DNA of 10,458 bases from Candidatus Hydrothermarchaeota archaeon. GTDB taxonomy: Archaea; Hydrothermarchaeota; Hydrothermarchaeia; Hydrothermarchaeales; WAQR01. The stretch is from the NCBI GenBank assembly GCA_015520145.1, contig WAQR01000078.1, positions 1 to 10,458 on the forward strand, given 5' to 3'. Below, in pieces: positions 1 through 5,142 of this stretch (position 1 is the first letter of the stretch; every line of letters starts with the position of its first letter). Under the pieces are notes generated by a model. It did no database searches. It was not told where the DNA came from and saw only the letters and a list, made by a program, of their open reading frames with translations. Made by a program: the position numbers and the translations under genes.

Positions 1-13
1 ATGTCGCATTCAT
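1..13 (-). CDS. carA: Carbamoyl-phosphate synthase small subunit, first codons only (partial, runs off left edge)
   Basis: Only the start codon and three more codons (Met-Asn-Ala-Thr) are in the window, so this call rests on the repeat. Bases 1-286 are almost identical to 1459-1744. In the right copy the same ATG opens a reading frame (1471 downwards) whose first 17 codons look like a CarA N-terminus (LVLEDGTVVKETG) and whose end looks like a CarA C-terminus. The left copy therefore probably starts a full carA that continues beyond position 1. CarA is the glutaminase subunit that feeds ammonia to CarB to make carbamoyl phosphate for pyrimidines and arginine. Whether this left copy is intact cannot be seen here. 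Confidence 0.55.
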
Positions 14-47
14 GAATATACCTGAAACCTAATACATGATTCACTTA

Positions 48-60
48 CTTAAAGATTTAT
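48..60 (-). promoter_or_regulatory. Candidate TATA region for carA
   Basis: On the minus strand the bases read ATAAATCTTTAAG, centred about 40 nt upstream of the carA start codon at 13. That spacing suits an archaeal TATA box with a very short leader. The identical sequence sits upstream of the carA remnant at 1506-1518. It is predicted from position and A/T composition only. Confidence 0.35.
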
Positions 61-67
61 GTCAAAA

Positions 68-84
68 GGAACGTGTTACGTTCC
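68..84. promoter_or_regulatory. 17-bp palindrome upstream of carA, possible operator
   Basis: GGAACGT-GTT-ACGTTCC is a perfect 7-bp inverted repeat around a 3-nt centre. It lies just upstream of the putative carA TATA region (48-60) and downstream of the PIN stop codon. An adjacent TTCCC/GGGAA pair (81-85, 91-95) could form an overlapping alternative hairpin. The site is perfectly conserved in the right repeat copy at 1526-1542. Its position suits a repressor or activator site for carA, or a stem-loop in the 3' end of the PIN transcript. No regulator is identified. Confidence 0.4.
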
Positions 85-186
85 CTCTTTGGGAAGTACA
101 CAAACGAATTGGTTATATCTCTTTCGATTTAGAGAAAATATAATCGATGTCAGCCTGTACCTTCCCGCACCTGGATACAGCTTCTT

Positions 187-684
187 CTACGGTTTCCATA
201 CTTTGAGAAAATCCACGCGCTCGAAATCACTGTCGTTGGTGGCGATATTTTTTATGTTGTTTTTCTCCATTATCATAGCTATCATTGCATCAGTAGCAAG
301 GAGATTAAACCGGTGTGATATCTCGACAAATCCGGGGAAAACTTTCTCAGTTGATATAAAATTCAGATGGGAATTTTTTATTATCTCCATCTCTTCCCAC
401 AGAATCTCCAATTTTGAAATCGCCTCCGGGTGCCTTTTGATGTATTTCACAGCATCCCATGTTTTAATTTTAAAAGTCCTGCCTATCTCGGCGAGCATCA
501 ACTTATGAAAAACTTCATTCAAGGTAATATCCGAAACATATCCATTTTTCTTCTCATCTACTCTCATAAGAAAATTTATGCACACTTCTCCAAACTTTGG
601 ATGTTTAAAAGCTGAATAAAGGAATATGTTTGCATCTATGTAGATTTTAGCATCCAATATAAAATCCGAGAGTTTCAATCCCAT
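187..684 (-). CDS. PIN-domain ribonuclease, probable toxin of a VapC-like toxin-antitoxin pair
   Basis: This is a 165-aa protein of usual PIN length. The acidic active-site residues are in place: Asp17 in the YIDANIF motif near the N-terminus, Glu57 in the TLNEVFH segment, Asp132 in LLATDAM and Asp151/Asp153 in the ATNDSDF motif near the C-terminus. PIN toxins are Mg-dependent RNases that cut specific RNAs until neutralised by a partner antitoxin. The start codon overlaps the last 10 nt of the DUF104 gene upstream, so the two are translationally coupled, antitoxin first, as expected for a TA pair. The last 100 nt (187-286) lie inside the long repeat, and a fragment of this gene persists at 1645-1744. 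The family call is firm; the RNA target and toxicity are inference. Confidence 0.88.
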   Translation of the reverse strand: MGLKLSDFILDAKIYIDANIFLYSAFKHPKFGEVCINFLMRVDEKKNGYVSDITLNEVFHKLMLAEIGRTFKIKTWDAVKYIKRHPEAISKLEILWEEMEIIKNSHLNFISTEKVFPGFVEISHRFNLLATDAMIAMIMEKNNIKNIATNDSDFERVDFLKVWKP

Positions 685-857
685 ATTTCCATCTCAATTA
701 TTTCATCGGCAGTTTTCTCATCCAGCTCTAGCCTGCTGTGGAATCTCTCAAAATTCACCTTCCTCTTTATCTGTATCTCTATTTCCTCGTTCTCTTCCAA
801 ATCCACCTCCACCAGTGGCTTGATGACTCCTTTTCTATACACGGCTGATATGGACAT
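675..857 (-). CDS. DUF104 (AF2212-like) antitoxin
   Basis: This is a 60-aa protein. The N-terminal half, SAVYRKGVIKPLVEVDLEEN, matches the DUF104/AF2212 pattern in which a short beta-rich DNA-binding region carries the motif V(I/L)KPLxxVDLxE. The acidic C-terminal tail, rich in Glu, would be the part that wraps the toxin. Members pair with PIN toxins in many archaea. Here the stop codon overlaps the PIN start by 10 nt. A Shine-Dalgarno GAGGTGA (862-868) lies 4 nt from the ATG, which fixes the start. Antitoxins of this type usually repress their own promoter, but no clear operator is visible. Confidence 0.85.
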   Translation of the reverse strand: MSISAVYRKGVIKPLVEVDLEENEEIEIQIKRKVNFERFHSRLELDEKTADEIIEMEIWD

Positions 858-890
858 TGTCTCACCTCTAAATAACTTCAGGTATTAACC

Positions 891-898
891 AATATAAA
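891..898 (-). promoter_or_regulatory. TATA box for the antitoxin-toxin pair
   Basis: The minus strand reads TTTATATT preceded by AACG. It lies about 35-40 nt upstream of the antitoxin ATG, leaving a short leader that carries the GAGGTGA ribosome site. It is a good match to the archaeal TATA consensus and position. Confidence 0.5.
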
Positions 899-926
899 CG
901 TTTTCCATTGTCAGTAAGGAGGTCAT

Positions 927-1070
927 TTAATTATCTTCGCCCGCCAACTTTAATGTTTCTTTTACCAGTTCTTCAGAGATACGGAATCCTTTTTTTCTCA
1001 GTTTTGTCCCGATGGGCACCAGCCTTCTTTCCATGGCAATTCTTCTACCCTTTAATTCGTCGATTATCAA
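927..1070 (-). pseudogene. Remnant of a DUF3368-type PIN protein (C-terminal part with internal loss)
   Basis: An open stretch from TTG at 1070 to TAA at 929-927 encodes 47 residues; an ATG at 1034 would give 35. It begins IIDELKGRRIA, resembling the conserved DDLKGRRIA core of DUF3368 proteins. It ends LRKKGFRISEELVKETLKLA, resembling the family's C-terminus, in which a Gly-Phe-x-Ile-Ser-x-Glu-Leu segment is typical. The roughly 20-30 residues that normally separate these blocks are missing, and the N-terminal two thirds are absent. These proteins are relatives of PIN nucleases usually encoded with UPF0175 antitoxins. The assignment is from remembered family patterns and could be an independent small ORF. 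Confidence 0.5.
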
Positions 1071-1265
1071 TTAATGACAACCTTTATCTTTTTTCGAGGG
1101 ATTCCAATTTTACTCACCTGTTACAATATTTCAAGTTTAACCTTTATAAATGTGGATGTTTGTTTGATTTCTTTGAATACGCGGTTCACTATTAATTCTA
1201 CTTAAACACCTTCCACAATTTCTATTTTCCCTGAAATTCAAAATAGCTTGCTGCGGGGTAGTTCA
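1071..1265. other. A/T-rich stretch between two gene remnants, no gene recognised
   Basis: Short open stretches occur in all frames but none resembles a known protein. The minus strand has a TATA-like TTTATAAA (1142-1149) that could once have driven the DUF3368-like remnant. Bases 1150-1187 form a short repeat with 1745-1782. I see no RNA gene here. Confidence 0.5.
1150..1187. repeat. 38-bp direct repeat, left copy
   Basis: This matches 1745-1782 with a single difference (T1172 versus C1767). The partner copy abuts the long repeat exactly at 1744/1745. In the left copy the same two blocks are separated by 863 bp (287-1149), so the pair marks the endpoints of a deletion in the right copy. Confidence 0.9.
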
Positions 1266-1471
1266 TCACCCTATTGTTTTCAAAAACTCATCAAACAGAT
1301 ATTCATTATCATGCGGGCCGGGGTACGCTTTACGGTGATACTCCACAGACGAGAATGGGAGTTTTCGTGTTTCATACCCTCCACAGTGTTATCGCTGAGA
1401 TTGACATGGGATACCCGAGACCCTGTCTCCTTTACCACTGTCCCGTCTTCCAAAACCAATGTCGCATTCAT
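1266..1471 (-). pseudogene. carA: Decayed carA: N-terminal codons joined to C-terminal codons, with a frameshift
   Basis: From ATG at 1471 the frame gives a CarA-like start (MNATLVLEDGTVVKETG, 17 codons). It then runs straight into a stretch that belongs near the CarA C-terminus (VSHVNLSDNTVEGMKHE). About 290 of the usual 360 or so codons are gone. Near 1361-1367 the family match moves to the next frame, which reads FSSVEYHRKAYPGPHDNEYL and ends DEFLKTIG at a TGA (1268-1266). In intact CarA this segment is xYHPEAxPGPHD, holding the catalytic His and Glu of the class I glutaminase. Here His remains but Pro-Glu is replaced by Arg-Lys. Deletion, frameshift and loss of the catalytic Glu together show a dead copy. 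It is the right-hand product of the duplication. Confidence 0.85.
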
Positions 1472-1744
1472 GAATATACCTGAAACCTAATACATGATTC
1501 ACTTACTTAAAGATTTATGTCAAAAGGAACGTGTTACGTTCCCTCTTTGGGAAGTACACAAACGAATTGGTTATATCTCTTCCGATTTAGAGAAAATATA
1601 ATCGATGTCAGCCTGTACCTTCCCGCACCTGGATACAGCTTCTTCTACGGTTTCCATACTTTGAGAAAATCCACGCGCTCGAAATCACCGTCGTTGGTGG
1701 CGATATTTTTTATGTTGTTTTTCTCCATTATCATAGCTATCATT
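1459..1744. repeat. Long direct repeat, right copy
   Basis: This is the second copy of 1-286, with two mismatches in 286 bp. It includes the start of the carA remnant, the same upstream palindrome (1526-1542) and a truncated PIN 3' end. At 1745 the sequence jumps to a copy of 1150-1187, marking a deletion junction. I see no microhomology longer than a base or so at the junction. Confidence 0.95.
1645..1744 (-). pseudogene. 3' fragment of the PIN toxin gene (last 32 codons)
   Basis: This is the duplicate of 187-286 and encodes residues 134-165 of the PIN protein. It keeps the C-terminal Asn-Asp-x-Asp motif with one change, Ser152 to Gly (C1689). The active-site residues Asp17, Glu57 and Asp132 are missing, so it cannot be a working nuclease. 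An ATG happens to lie at the first complete codon (1743-1741), but no promoter or ribosome site from the parent gene remains. Confidence 0.88.
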
Positions 1745-1782
1745 ATGTGGATGTTTGTTTGATTTCCTTGAATACGCGGTTC
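1745..1782. repeat. 38-bp direct repeat, right copy, fused to the long repeat
   Basis: This matches 1150-1187 at offset 595 with one mismatch. It follows the long repeat without a gap. Beyond 1782 similarity to the left copy ends, which marks the right limit of recognisable duplication. Confidence 0.9.
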
Positions 1783-1845
1783 GCAGATTACAGGAATACA
1801 GGAATATAAAGCTCATTATTTCGATTCCCGGGTATATCCACGAAC

Positions 1846-2148
1846 CTATGCCGATAATTTAACGATTAGATCAGACAGATATTCCATCCCCTCCTCAAAC
1901 AGCTTCACCCCTTTTGTCGTAATCTTATAATACTTCTTATTCTCATCCCATCTCGCCTCCACAAAACCTCCTCTCTCCATGCGGTACAGCACAACATAAG
2001 GGGTAACCAGAGCTGGCTGAAATCCGAACCTCTCCATAAGCATCGGTTTTAGTTCATAGGCATACATATCCCTCTCTTTTAAAAGCTTTAGGATATAAAC
2101 CCACAATATCTCCTTTTGAGTCTTAGACTTCAATCTATTTAATGGCAT
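1846..2148 (-). CDS. PadR-like winged-helix transcriptional regulator
   Basis: This is a 100-aa protein, close to the minimal PadR length. The pattern is typical. A first helix KEILWVYILKLLKERDMYAY is followed by a recognition region in which an MxERFG helix leads to a LxTPYVVLYRMERGGFVEAR segment. A beta wing then reads KKYYKITTKG, and a C-terminal dimerisation helix follows (LFEEGMEYLSDLIVKL). PadR proteins usually act as dimeric repressors responding to small molecules, and often control a divergent neighbour. Here the divergent neighbour is ino1, 124 bp away. A 7-4-7 inverted repeat sits just upstream of the start (2155-2172). The start ATG at 2148 lies about 20-30 nt from an A/T-rich TATA region, suggesting a leaderless or near-leaderless mRNA. 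The ligand and targets are unknown. Confidence 0.82.
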   Translation of the reverse strand: MPLNRLKSKTQKEILWVYILKLLKERDMYAYELKPMLMERFGFQPALVTPYVVLYRMERGGFVEARWDENKKYYKITTKGVKLFEEGMEYLSDLIVKLSA

Positions 2149-2154
2149 AATAAC

Positions 2155-2172
2155 ATTTTATAACCATAAAAT
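2155..2172. promoter_or_regulatory. Inverted repeat, candidate operator in the padR-ino1 divergent region
   Basis: ATTTTAT-AACC-ATAAAAT is a perfect 7-bp inverted repeat with a 4-nt centre, 6 nt upstream of the PadR-like start. It overlaps the region where a short-leader padR transcript would begin and touches the TATA-like run shared with ino1. This is the geometry expected for autoregulation, but A/T-rich palindromes also arise by chance. Confidence 0.4.
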
Positions 2173-2178
2173 ATATAT
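2166..2178. promoter_or_regulatory. A/T-rich TATA region, possibly shared by padR-like gene and ino1
   Basis: ATAAAATATATAT reads as a TATA box in both directions. For the minus-strand regulator it is 18-30 nt from the ATG. For ino1 it is about 95-107 nt upstream of the ATG, implying a leader of roughly 70 nt. Which gene uses it is not determined. Confidence 0.45.
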
Positions 2179-2203
2179 GCTTATTGAGTGAAGACATCCT
2201 CTA

Positions 2204-2228
2204 AACAACATTGAACAACATTGAACAA
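2204..2228. repeat. 10-bp tandem repeat in the ino1 leader
   Basis: The unit AACAACATTG occurs twice in tandem (2204-2213, 2214-2223) and is followed by a partial third unit, AACAA. It lies about 45-69 nt upstream of the ino1 ATG, probably at or just after the transcription start. It could be a regulator site with one-helical-turn spacing or a slippage product. Confidence 0.6.
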
Positions 2229-2272
2229 GAACGACAGACAAAAACGGCAAAGATGAACAAGGACGGATTCAA

Positions 2273-3349
2273 ATGGGAACAGTTAGAGCTGCAATAATAG
2301 GAGTTGGAAACTGTGCATCCTCCCTGGTCCAGGGAGTGGAGTTCTACAAAAACGTAAATGACAGTGACCATATACCGGGACTAATGCACGCAAACCTCGG
2401 CGGGTATCGCATTAAAGATATAAAATTTTCCGCTGCGTTTGACGTGAATAAAGACAAGATTGGAAAAGATCTAAGTACTGCGATTTTTATCCCTCCAAAC
2501 AATACCTATAAATTTTCAGACGTTCCAGACCTTGGTGTCCCGGTAATGAGAGGGATGACTCACGATGGAATAGGGAAATATCTCTCACATAAAATAGAAA
2601 AACACGAATCAGCTACCGTTGATGTTGTTGATGTCTTAAGAGAGACAAAAACAGATGTCGTCATAAACTTCCTCCCTGTCGGCAGTGAATTTGCAACTAA
2701 ATGGTATGTCGAAATGGCACTGGAAGCAGGCTGTGGATTTATAAACTGCATCCCTGTTTTTATTGCAAGAGAGCCGAGATGGCAGAAGATCTTCGAGAAA
2801 AAAGGCCTGCCAATTATAGGTGACGACATCAAATCACAGGTGGGTGCTACAATTGTCCACCGTGTGCTTGCAAATCTCTTCAAGGACCGAGGGGTGAAAC
2901 TGGAACGCACATCCCAGCTGAATGTTGGAGGCAACATGGACTTCTACAATATGCTTGAAAGAGAAAGACTCGAATCCAAAAAGATTTCAAAAACAAATGC
3001 TGTAACCTCCCAGCTTGACTATGATATCGATCCTGATAATGTGCATATAGGACCAAGCGACTACGTGTCCTGGCTTACTGATAGAAAGTGGGCATATATC
3101 AGGCTCGAGGGCACTACATTTGGAAACGTACCTTTAAATATCGAACTCAAGCTCGAAGTCTGGGATTCCCCGAATTCTGCGGGGGTGGTTATCGATGCTA
3201 TAAGGTGCGCAAAACTTGCGCTTGATCGGAGAATTGGAGGAGCACTGGAAGGTCCGTCTGCATATTTTATGAAATCTCCACCAAAACAGTATCCTGACGA
3301 TATAGCAAAAAAAATGGTTGAAAAATTCATAAAAAATAAGAAAAAATAA
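2273..3349 (+). CDS. ino1: myo-Inositol-1-phosphate synthase
   Basis: This is a 358-aa cytosolic enzyme converting glucose 6-phosphate to 1L-myo-inositol 1-phosphate by NAD-dependent oxidation, aldol cyclisation and reduction (EC 5.5.1.4). The length fits the short archaeal/actinobacterial type. Visible landmarks are the N-terminal Rossmann motif IIGVGNCASS (residues 8-17), the DVVINFLPVGS strand-loop (128-138), the conserved active-site block GDDIKSQ (183-189) with its lysine, and NVGGNMDFYNM (217-227). The C-terminal catalytic sheet includes LEGTTFGNVP near 278-287. In archaea the product feeds inositol phospholipids (archaetidylinositol) or inositol-type solutes. The start at 2273 is preceded by an AAGGA-like ribosome site (2259-2263). 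The gene stands alone on its strand. The divergent PadR-like gene is a plausible regulator. Confidence 0.96.
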   Translation: MGTVRAAIIGVGNCASSLVQGVEFYKNVNDSDHIPGLMHANLGGYRIKDIKFSAAFDVNKDKIGKDLSTAIFIPPNNTYKFSDVPDLGVPVMRGMTHDGIGKYLSHKIEKHESATVDVVDVLRETKTDVVINFLPVGSEFATKWYVEMALEAGCGFINCIPVFIAREPRWQKIFEKKGLPIIGDDIKSQVGATIVHRVLANLFKDRGVKLERTSQLNVGGNMDFYNMLERERLESKKISKTNAVTSQLDYDIDPDNVHIGPSDYVSWLTDRKWAYIRLEGTTFGNVPLNIELKLEVWDSPNSAGVVIDAIRCAKLALDRRIGGALEGPSAYFMKSPPKQYPDDIAKKMVEKFIKNKKK

Positions 3350-3395
3350 AAAGATAAAAGAAGAGGTGTGTGTAGTGATGGGCAGTGAGGTGAGT

Positions 3396-3425
3396 AGTAC
3401 TTTAGAGTACTCTAGAGTACTTTAG
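3396..3425. repeat. Three tandem 10-bp repeats between ino1 and the ftsZ unit
   Basis: The unit AGTACTYTAG occurs three times back to back (3396-3405, 3406-3415, 3416-3425), with C in place of T only in the middle unit. The central part, AGTACTCTAGAGTACT (3406-3421), is a perfect 16-bp palindrome. The block lies between the converging ends of ino1 (3349) and the 86-aa gene, whose stop codon is at 3422-3424. A bidirectional terminator hairpin or a protein site with helical-turn spacing are both possible. Confidence 0.85.
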
Positions 3426-3682
3426 GTTTTCCTGAAATAGTGGTTTATTCCCCTAACCTCTTCTTTTCCCAGATGCTTATAGAGCATGTTGTAGTAGATG
3501 AACATCTTCAGGTGAGAGTCTGAAACCGAGTACCCTTTCTTTTTCACACGCTCTACAATCTCCTTTCCTTTGAGTTTTTCGCCGTCCCTGAAAACACTCA
3601 ATATAACGTTTACTTTGTCAGCGGTATTACCGAATTTCTTCTTCATCATTTTATCCATGTTATCCACTTTATTATTCATCAT
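3422..3682 (-). CDS. Small winged-helix-like protein, third gene of the ftsZ unit
   Basis: This is an 86-aa basic protein that I do not recognise as a named family. After a Met/Lys-rich start, residues from about 25 to the end read like a small winged helix: a helix VILSVFRDGEKLKG, a second helix EIVERVKKKGYS, a third SDSHLKMFIYYNMLYKHL, then a short wing RGINHYFRK. That suggests DNA binding, perhaps as a regulator. Its ATG overlaps the TGA of the 68-aa gene by 4 nt and a GGTGAT-like ribosome site sits just upstream, so it is translated with that gene. Several in-frame ATGs near the start leave the exact first codon uncertain. Its stop lies inside the AGTACT repeat. Confidence 0.72.
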   Translation of the reverse strand: MMNNKVDNMDKMMKKKFGNTADKVNVILSVFRDGEKLKGKEIVERVKKKGYSVSDSHLKMFIYYNMLYKHLGKEEVRGINHYFRKT

Positions 3683-3885
3683 TTTACATCACCACTCACT
3701 TCAATATCTTCTTTTATTACGACAAATCCCGTGCCATCGATTGGGATCATAATATAGTTCTCAACTATGTTTGAGCGCTCGCCTGAACAAAAAATCGAAT
3801 AGGACCTGTCGATATCTCGTTCGTGATCTGCTTGTTCTGTTAGAACAGAATCATGGTGAACAGGAAACTCGCAAACCTGACTCAT
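3679..3885 (-). CDS. Small protein of unknown function directly downstream of ftsZ
   Basis: This is a 68-aa protein I do not recognise. The N-terminal half is polar and acidic with two cysteines (Cys5, Cys33) and histidines (His10, His11, His21). The C-terminal part, NYIMIPIDGTGFVVIKEDIE, looks like two beta strands joined by a Gly turn. There is no membrane segment or signal peptide. The start is well supported: a strong Shine-Dalgarno AGAGGAGGT lies 5 nt before the ATG at 3885. It begins 32 nt after the ftsZ stop on the same strand and overlaps the next gene by 4 nt, so it very likely shares the ftsZ transcript. A role in or regulated with cell division is inference from position only. Confidence 0.72.
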   Translation of the reverse strand: MSQVCEFPVHHDSVLTEQADHERDIDRSYSIFCSGERSNIVENYIMIPIDGTGFVVIKEDIEVSGDVK

Positions 3886-3917
3886 TTTTCAACCTCCTCT
3901 TGCAATAAAATTGGAAA

Positions 3918-5090
3918 TTAAATAATGTAATCTATTCCCAGGTTGGCCATCAATCCCTCTGCTTCCTGTTTCACCGGTTTTGGTTGGTGTAATCTCATAG
4001 GCTGTTTTGGACGGATGAGATTCCTGGTAACTATCCTCTCAGGGATCTGGATCTCGCCTGATTCAGGTCCTAGAATATCCGGCGATTTTACACCAGTAAT
4101 TATTAACATGACCTGGACCCTGCCGGCGAATTCTTCATCTATCCTCGCACCCCATATCACGTTTGCGTCGTTTGTCAGATAACCTGTAGCTATCTCTCCA
4201 ATCCTGTTCGCTTCAACAAGCGTCATGTCCGGGCCGCCTGTGATGTGGATCAGTGCCCCGGTTGCCCCGCGATAGTCCACTTCGAGAAGAGGATTCTCCA
4301 GGGCATGTGTCACAGCTTCCTCAGACCTGTTCCTGGTGTCTGATTCACCAAGACCTATCATAGCGATTCCTTTCCCAGAACCTTCACGCATCACTGCCCT
4401 GACATCTGCAAAATCCAGATTGACCAGGCTGGGCGTTGAGATCGTCTCGGTTATCCCCTTTACCATCCTTGCAAGCACTTCGTCTGCAACACCGAACGCC
4501 TCGTTAATAGGCATTTCCGGAACATACGACAGCAGCTTGTTGTTGTCGATTACGACAATACTGTCGGCATTTTTTCTAAGTTTTGCCAGCGAACTCCTCG
4601 CTTTCTGTATCCTGGACCTCTCTATCCTGAAAGGCATGGTAACTGCACCGACAACGACAGCCCCGACCTCGTTTGCTACTTCTGCGATTACAGGGAGGCT
4701 CCCTGTACCTGTTCCCCCGCCAAGACCGCCTGTCAGGAATACAAGGTCTGCGCCGTCCAGTATCTCCTTTAATGTAGGTTTGGCTTCTATCGCAGATTGT
4801 TCCCCTACTTCAGGGAATCCGCCAGAACCAAGCCCTTTGGTCAGTTCATATCCTATCAGCACTTTTCTATCTGCATTTATTGCAGAAAGGTGCTGCTTAT
4901 CGGTGTTTATAGCTATCAGCTCTGCACCGCTTATTCCTATATGACCGAGTCTGTTTATGGTGTTGTTTCCTGCACCCCCACATCCTACGACCATTATCTT
5001 TGCTTCTCCGATTACCTCGTCCTGTGTAACTGGAGTTGTTTCATTTATCTTTTTTGTGTTTTCCATCGCTTTTTTGAATATAGAATCCAT
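3918..5090 (-). CDS. ftsZ: Cell division protein FtsZ (archaeal, nearer FtsZ2)
   Basis: This is a 390-aa tubulin-like GTPase that polymerises at mid-cell to form the division ring. Motifs include the nucleotide loop VGCGGAGNN (35-43), the tubulin signature GGLGGGTGTG (121-130) and NNKLLSYVPEMPI (183-195). The T7 synergy loop NLDFADVRAVM (224-234) supplies the acidic residues for hydrolysis in the next subunit. The domain ends near residue 340, followed by a roughly 45-residue linker with Pro and Lys and a C-terminal tail ending LGIDYI, likely the partner-binding peptide. The MDSIFKKAME start and the ETISTPSLVNLDFAD block resemble archaeal FtsZ2 more than FtsZ1. The frame is open to 5138, but ATG at 5090 is preferred because GGGGG lies 6-10 nt before it and the extension is not FtsZ-like. 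Two small genes follow in the same unit. Confidence 0.96.
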   Translation of the reverse strand: MDSIFKKAMENTKKINETTPVTQDEVIGEAKIMVVGCGGAGNNTINRLGHIGISGAELIAINTDKQHLSAINADRKVLIGYELTKGLGSGGFPEVGEQSAIEAKPTLKEILDGADLVFLTGGLGGGTGTGSLPVIAEVANEVGAVVVGAVTMPFRIERSRIQKARSSLAKLRKNADSIVVIDNNKLLSYVPEMPINEAFGVADEVLARMVKGITETISTPSLVNLDFADVRAVMREGSGKGIAMIGLGESDTRNRSEEAVTHALENPLLEVDYRGATGALIHITGGPDMTLVEANRIGEIATGYLTNDANVIWGARIDEEFAGRVQVMLIITGVKSPDILGPESGEIQIPERIVTRNLIRPKQPMRLHQPKPVKQEAEGLMANLGIDYII

Positions 5091-5142
5091 TTCATACCCC
5101 CTATTTGTATGTGAATATGTGAATAATATTGTGAACATTTAC

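Larger units (their letters stand above)
1..286. repeat. Long direct repeat, left copy (carA start, its upstream region and the 3' end of the PIN gene)
   Basis: This matches 1459-1744 at a constant offset of 1458 with only two differences: T124 versus C1582 and T231 versus C1689. It holds the carA start codon, the 173-bp gap upstream of carA and the last 32 or so codons of the PIN toxin gene. The match stops at 286/1744, where the right copy switches to a sequence resembling 1150-1187. The left end of the repeat is not defined because it reaches the window edge. There are no transposase genes or terminal inverted repeats, so a tandem duplication fits better than an insertion sequence. Confidence 0.95.

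Noticed and set aside
59..508. Plus-strand open frame of 149 codons, with a similar 81-codon frame at 1517-1762
   Set aside because: It lies opposite the PIN toxin gene and the carA upstream region. The repeat at 1517 exists because the DNA is duplicated. The protein is low-complexity with no recognisable domain.
1..1744. Insertion sequence or composite transposon bounded by the long direct repeats
   Set aside because: No transposase, terminal inverted repeats or target-site duplications are visible. The repeats contain parts of carA and PIN genes, which fits tandem duplication instead.
1790..1805. ACAGGAAT repeated twice in tandem
   Set aside because: It is only two 8-bp units beyond the 3' end of the PadR-like gene with no associated structure, so I treat it as background.
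2253..2297. 14-codon ORF starting at ATG 2253 and overlapping the ino1 start in another frame
   Set aside because: It could be a regulatory upstream ORF, but it has no ribosome site of its own and the length is easily random.
3834..3849. Inverted repeat TTCTGTT-AG-AACAGAA
   Set aside because: It lies wholly inside the 68-aa gene, about 35 nt after its start, with no promoter context. A short arm of 7 bp in coding DNA can be chance.
4336..4944. Plus-strand open frame of 202 codons
   Set aside because: It is fully antisense to ftsZ, whose motifs prove the coding strand. Its Ser/Pro/Thr-rich product is the usual shadow of such a gene.
5090..5138. Longer FtsZ start at 5138 (16 extra residues)
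   Set aside because: The extra segment spans the predicted leader and the G-rich ribosome site before 5090, and does not resemble FtsZ N-termini.
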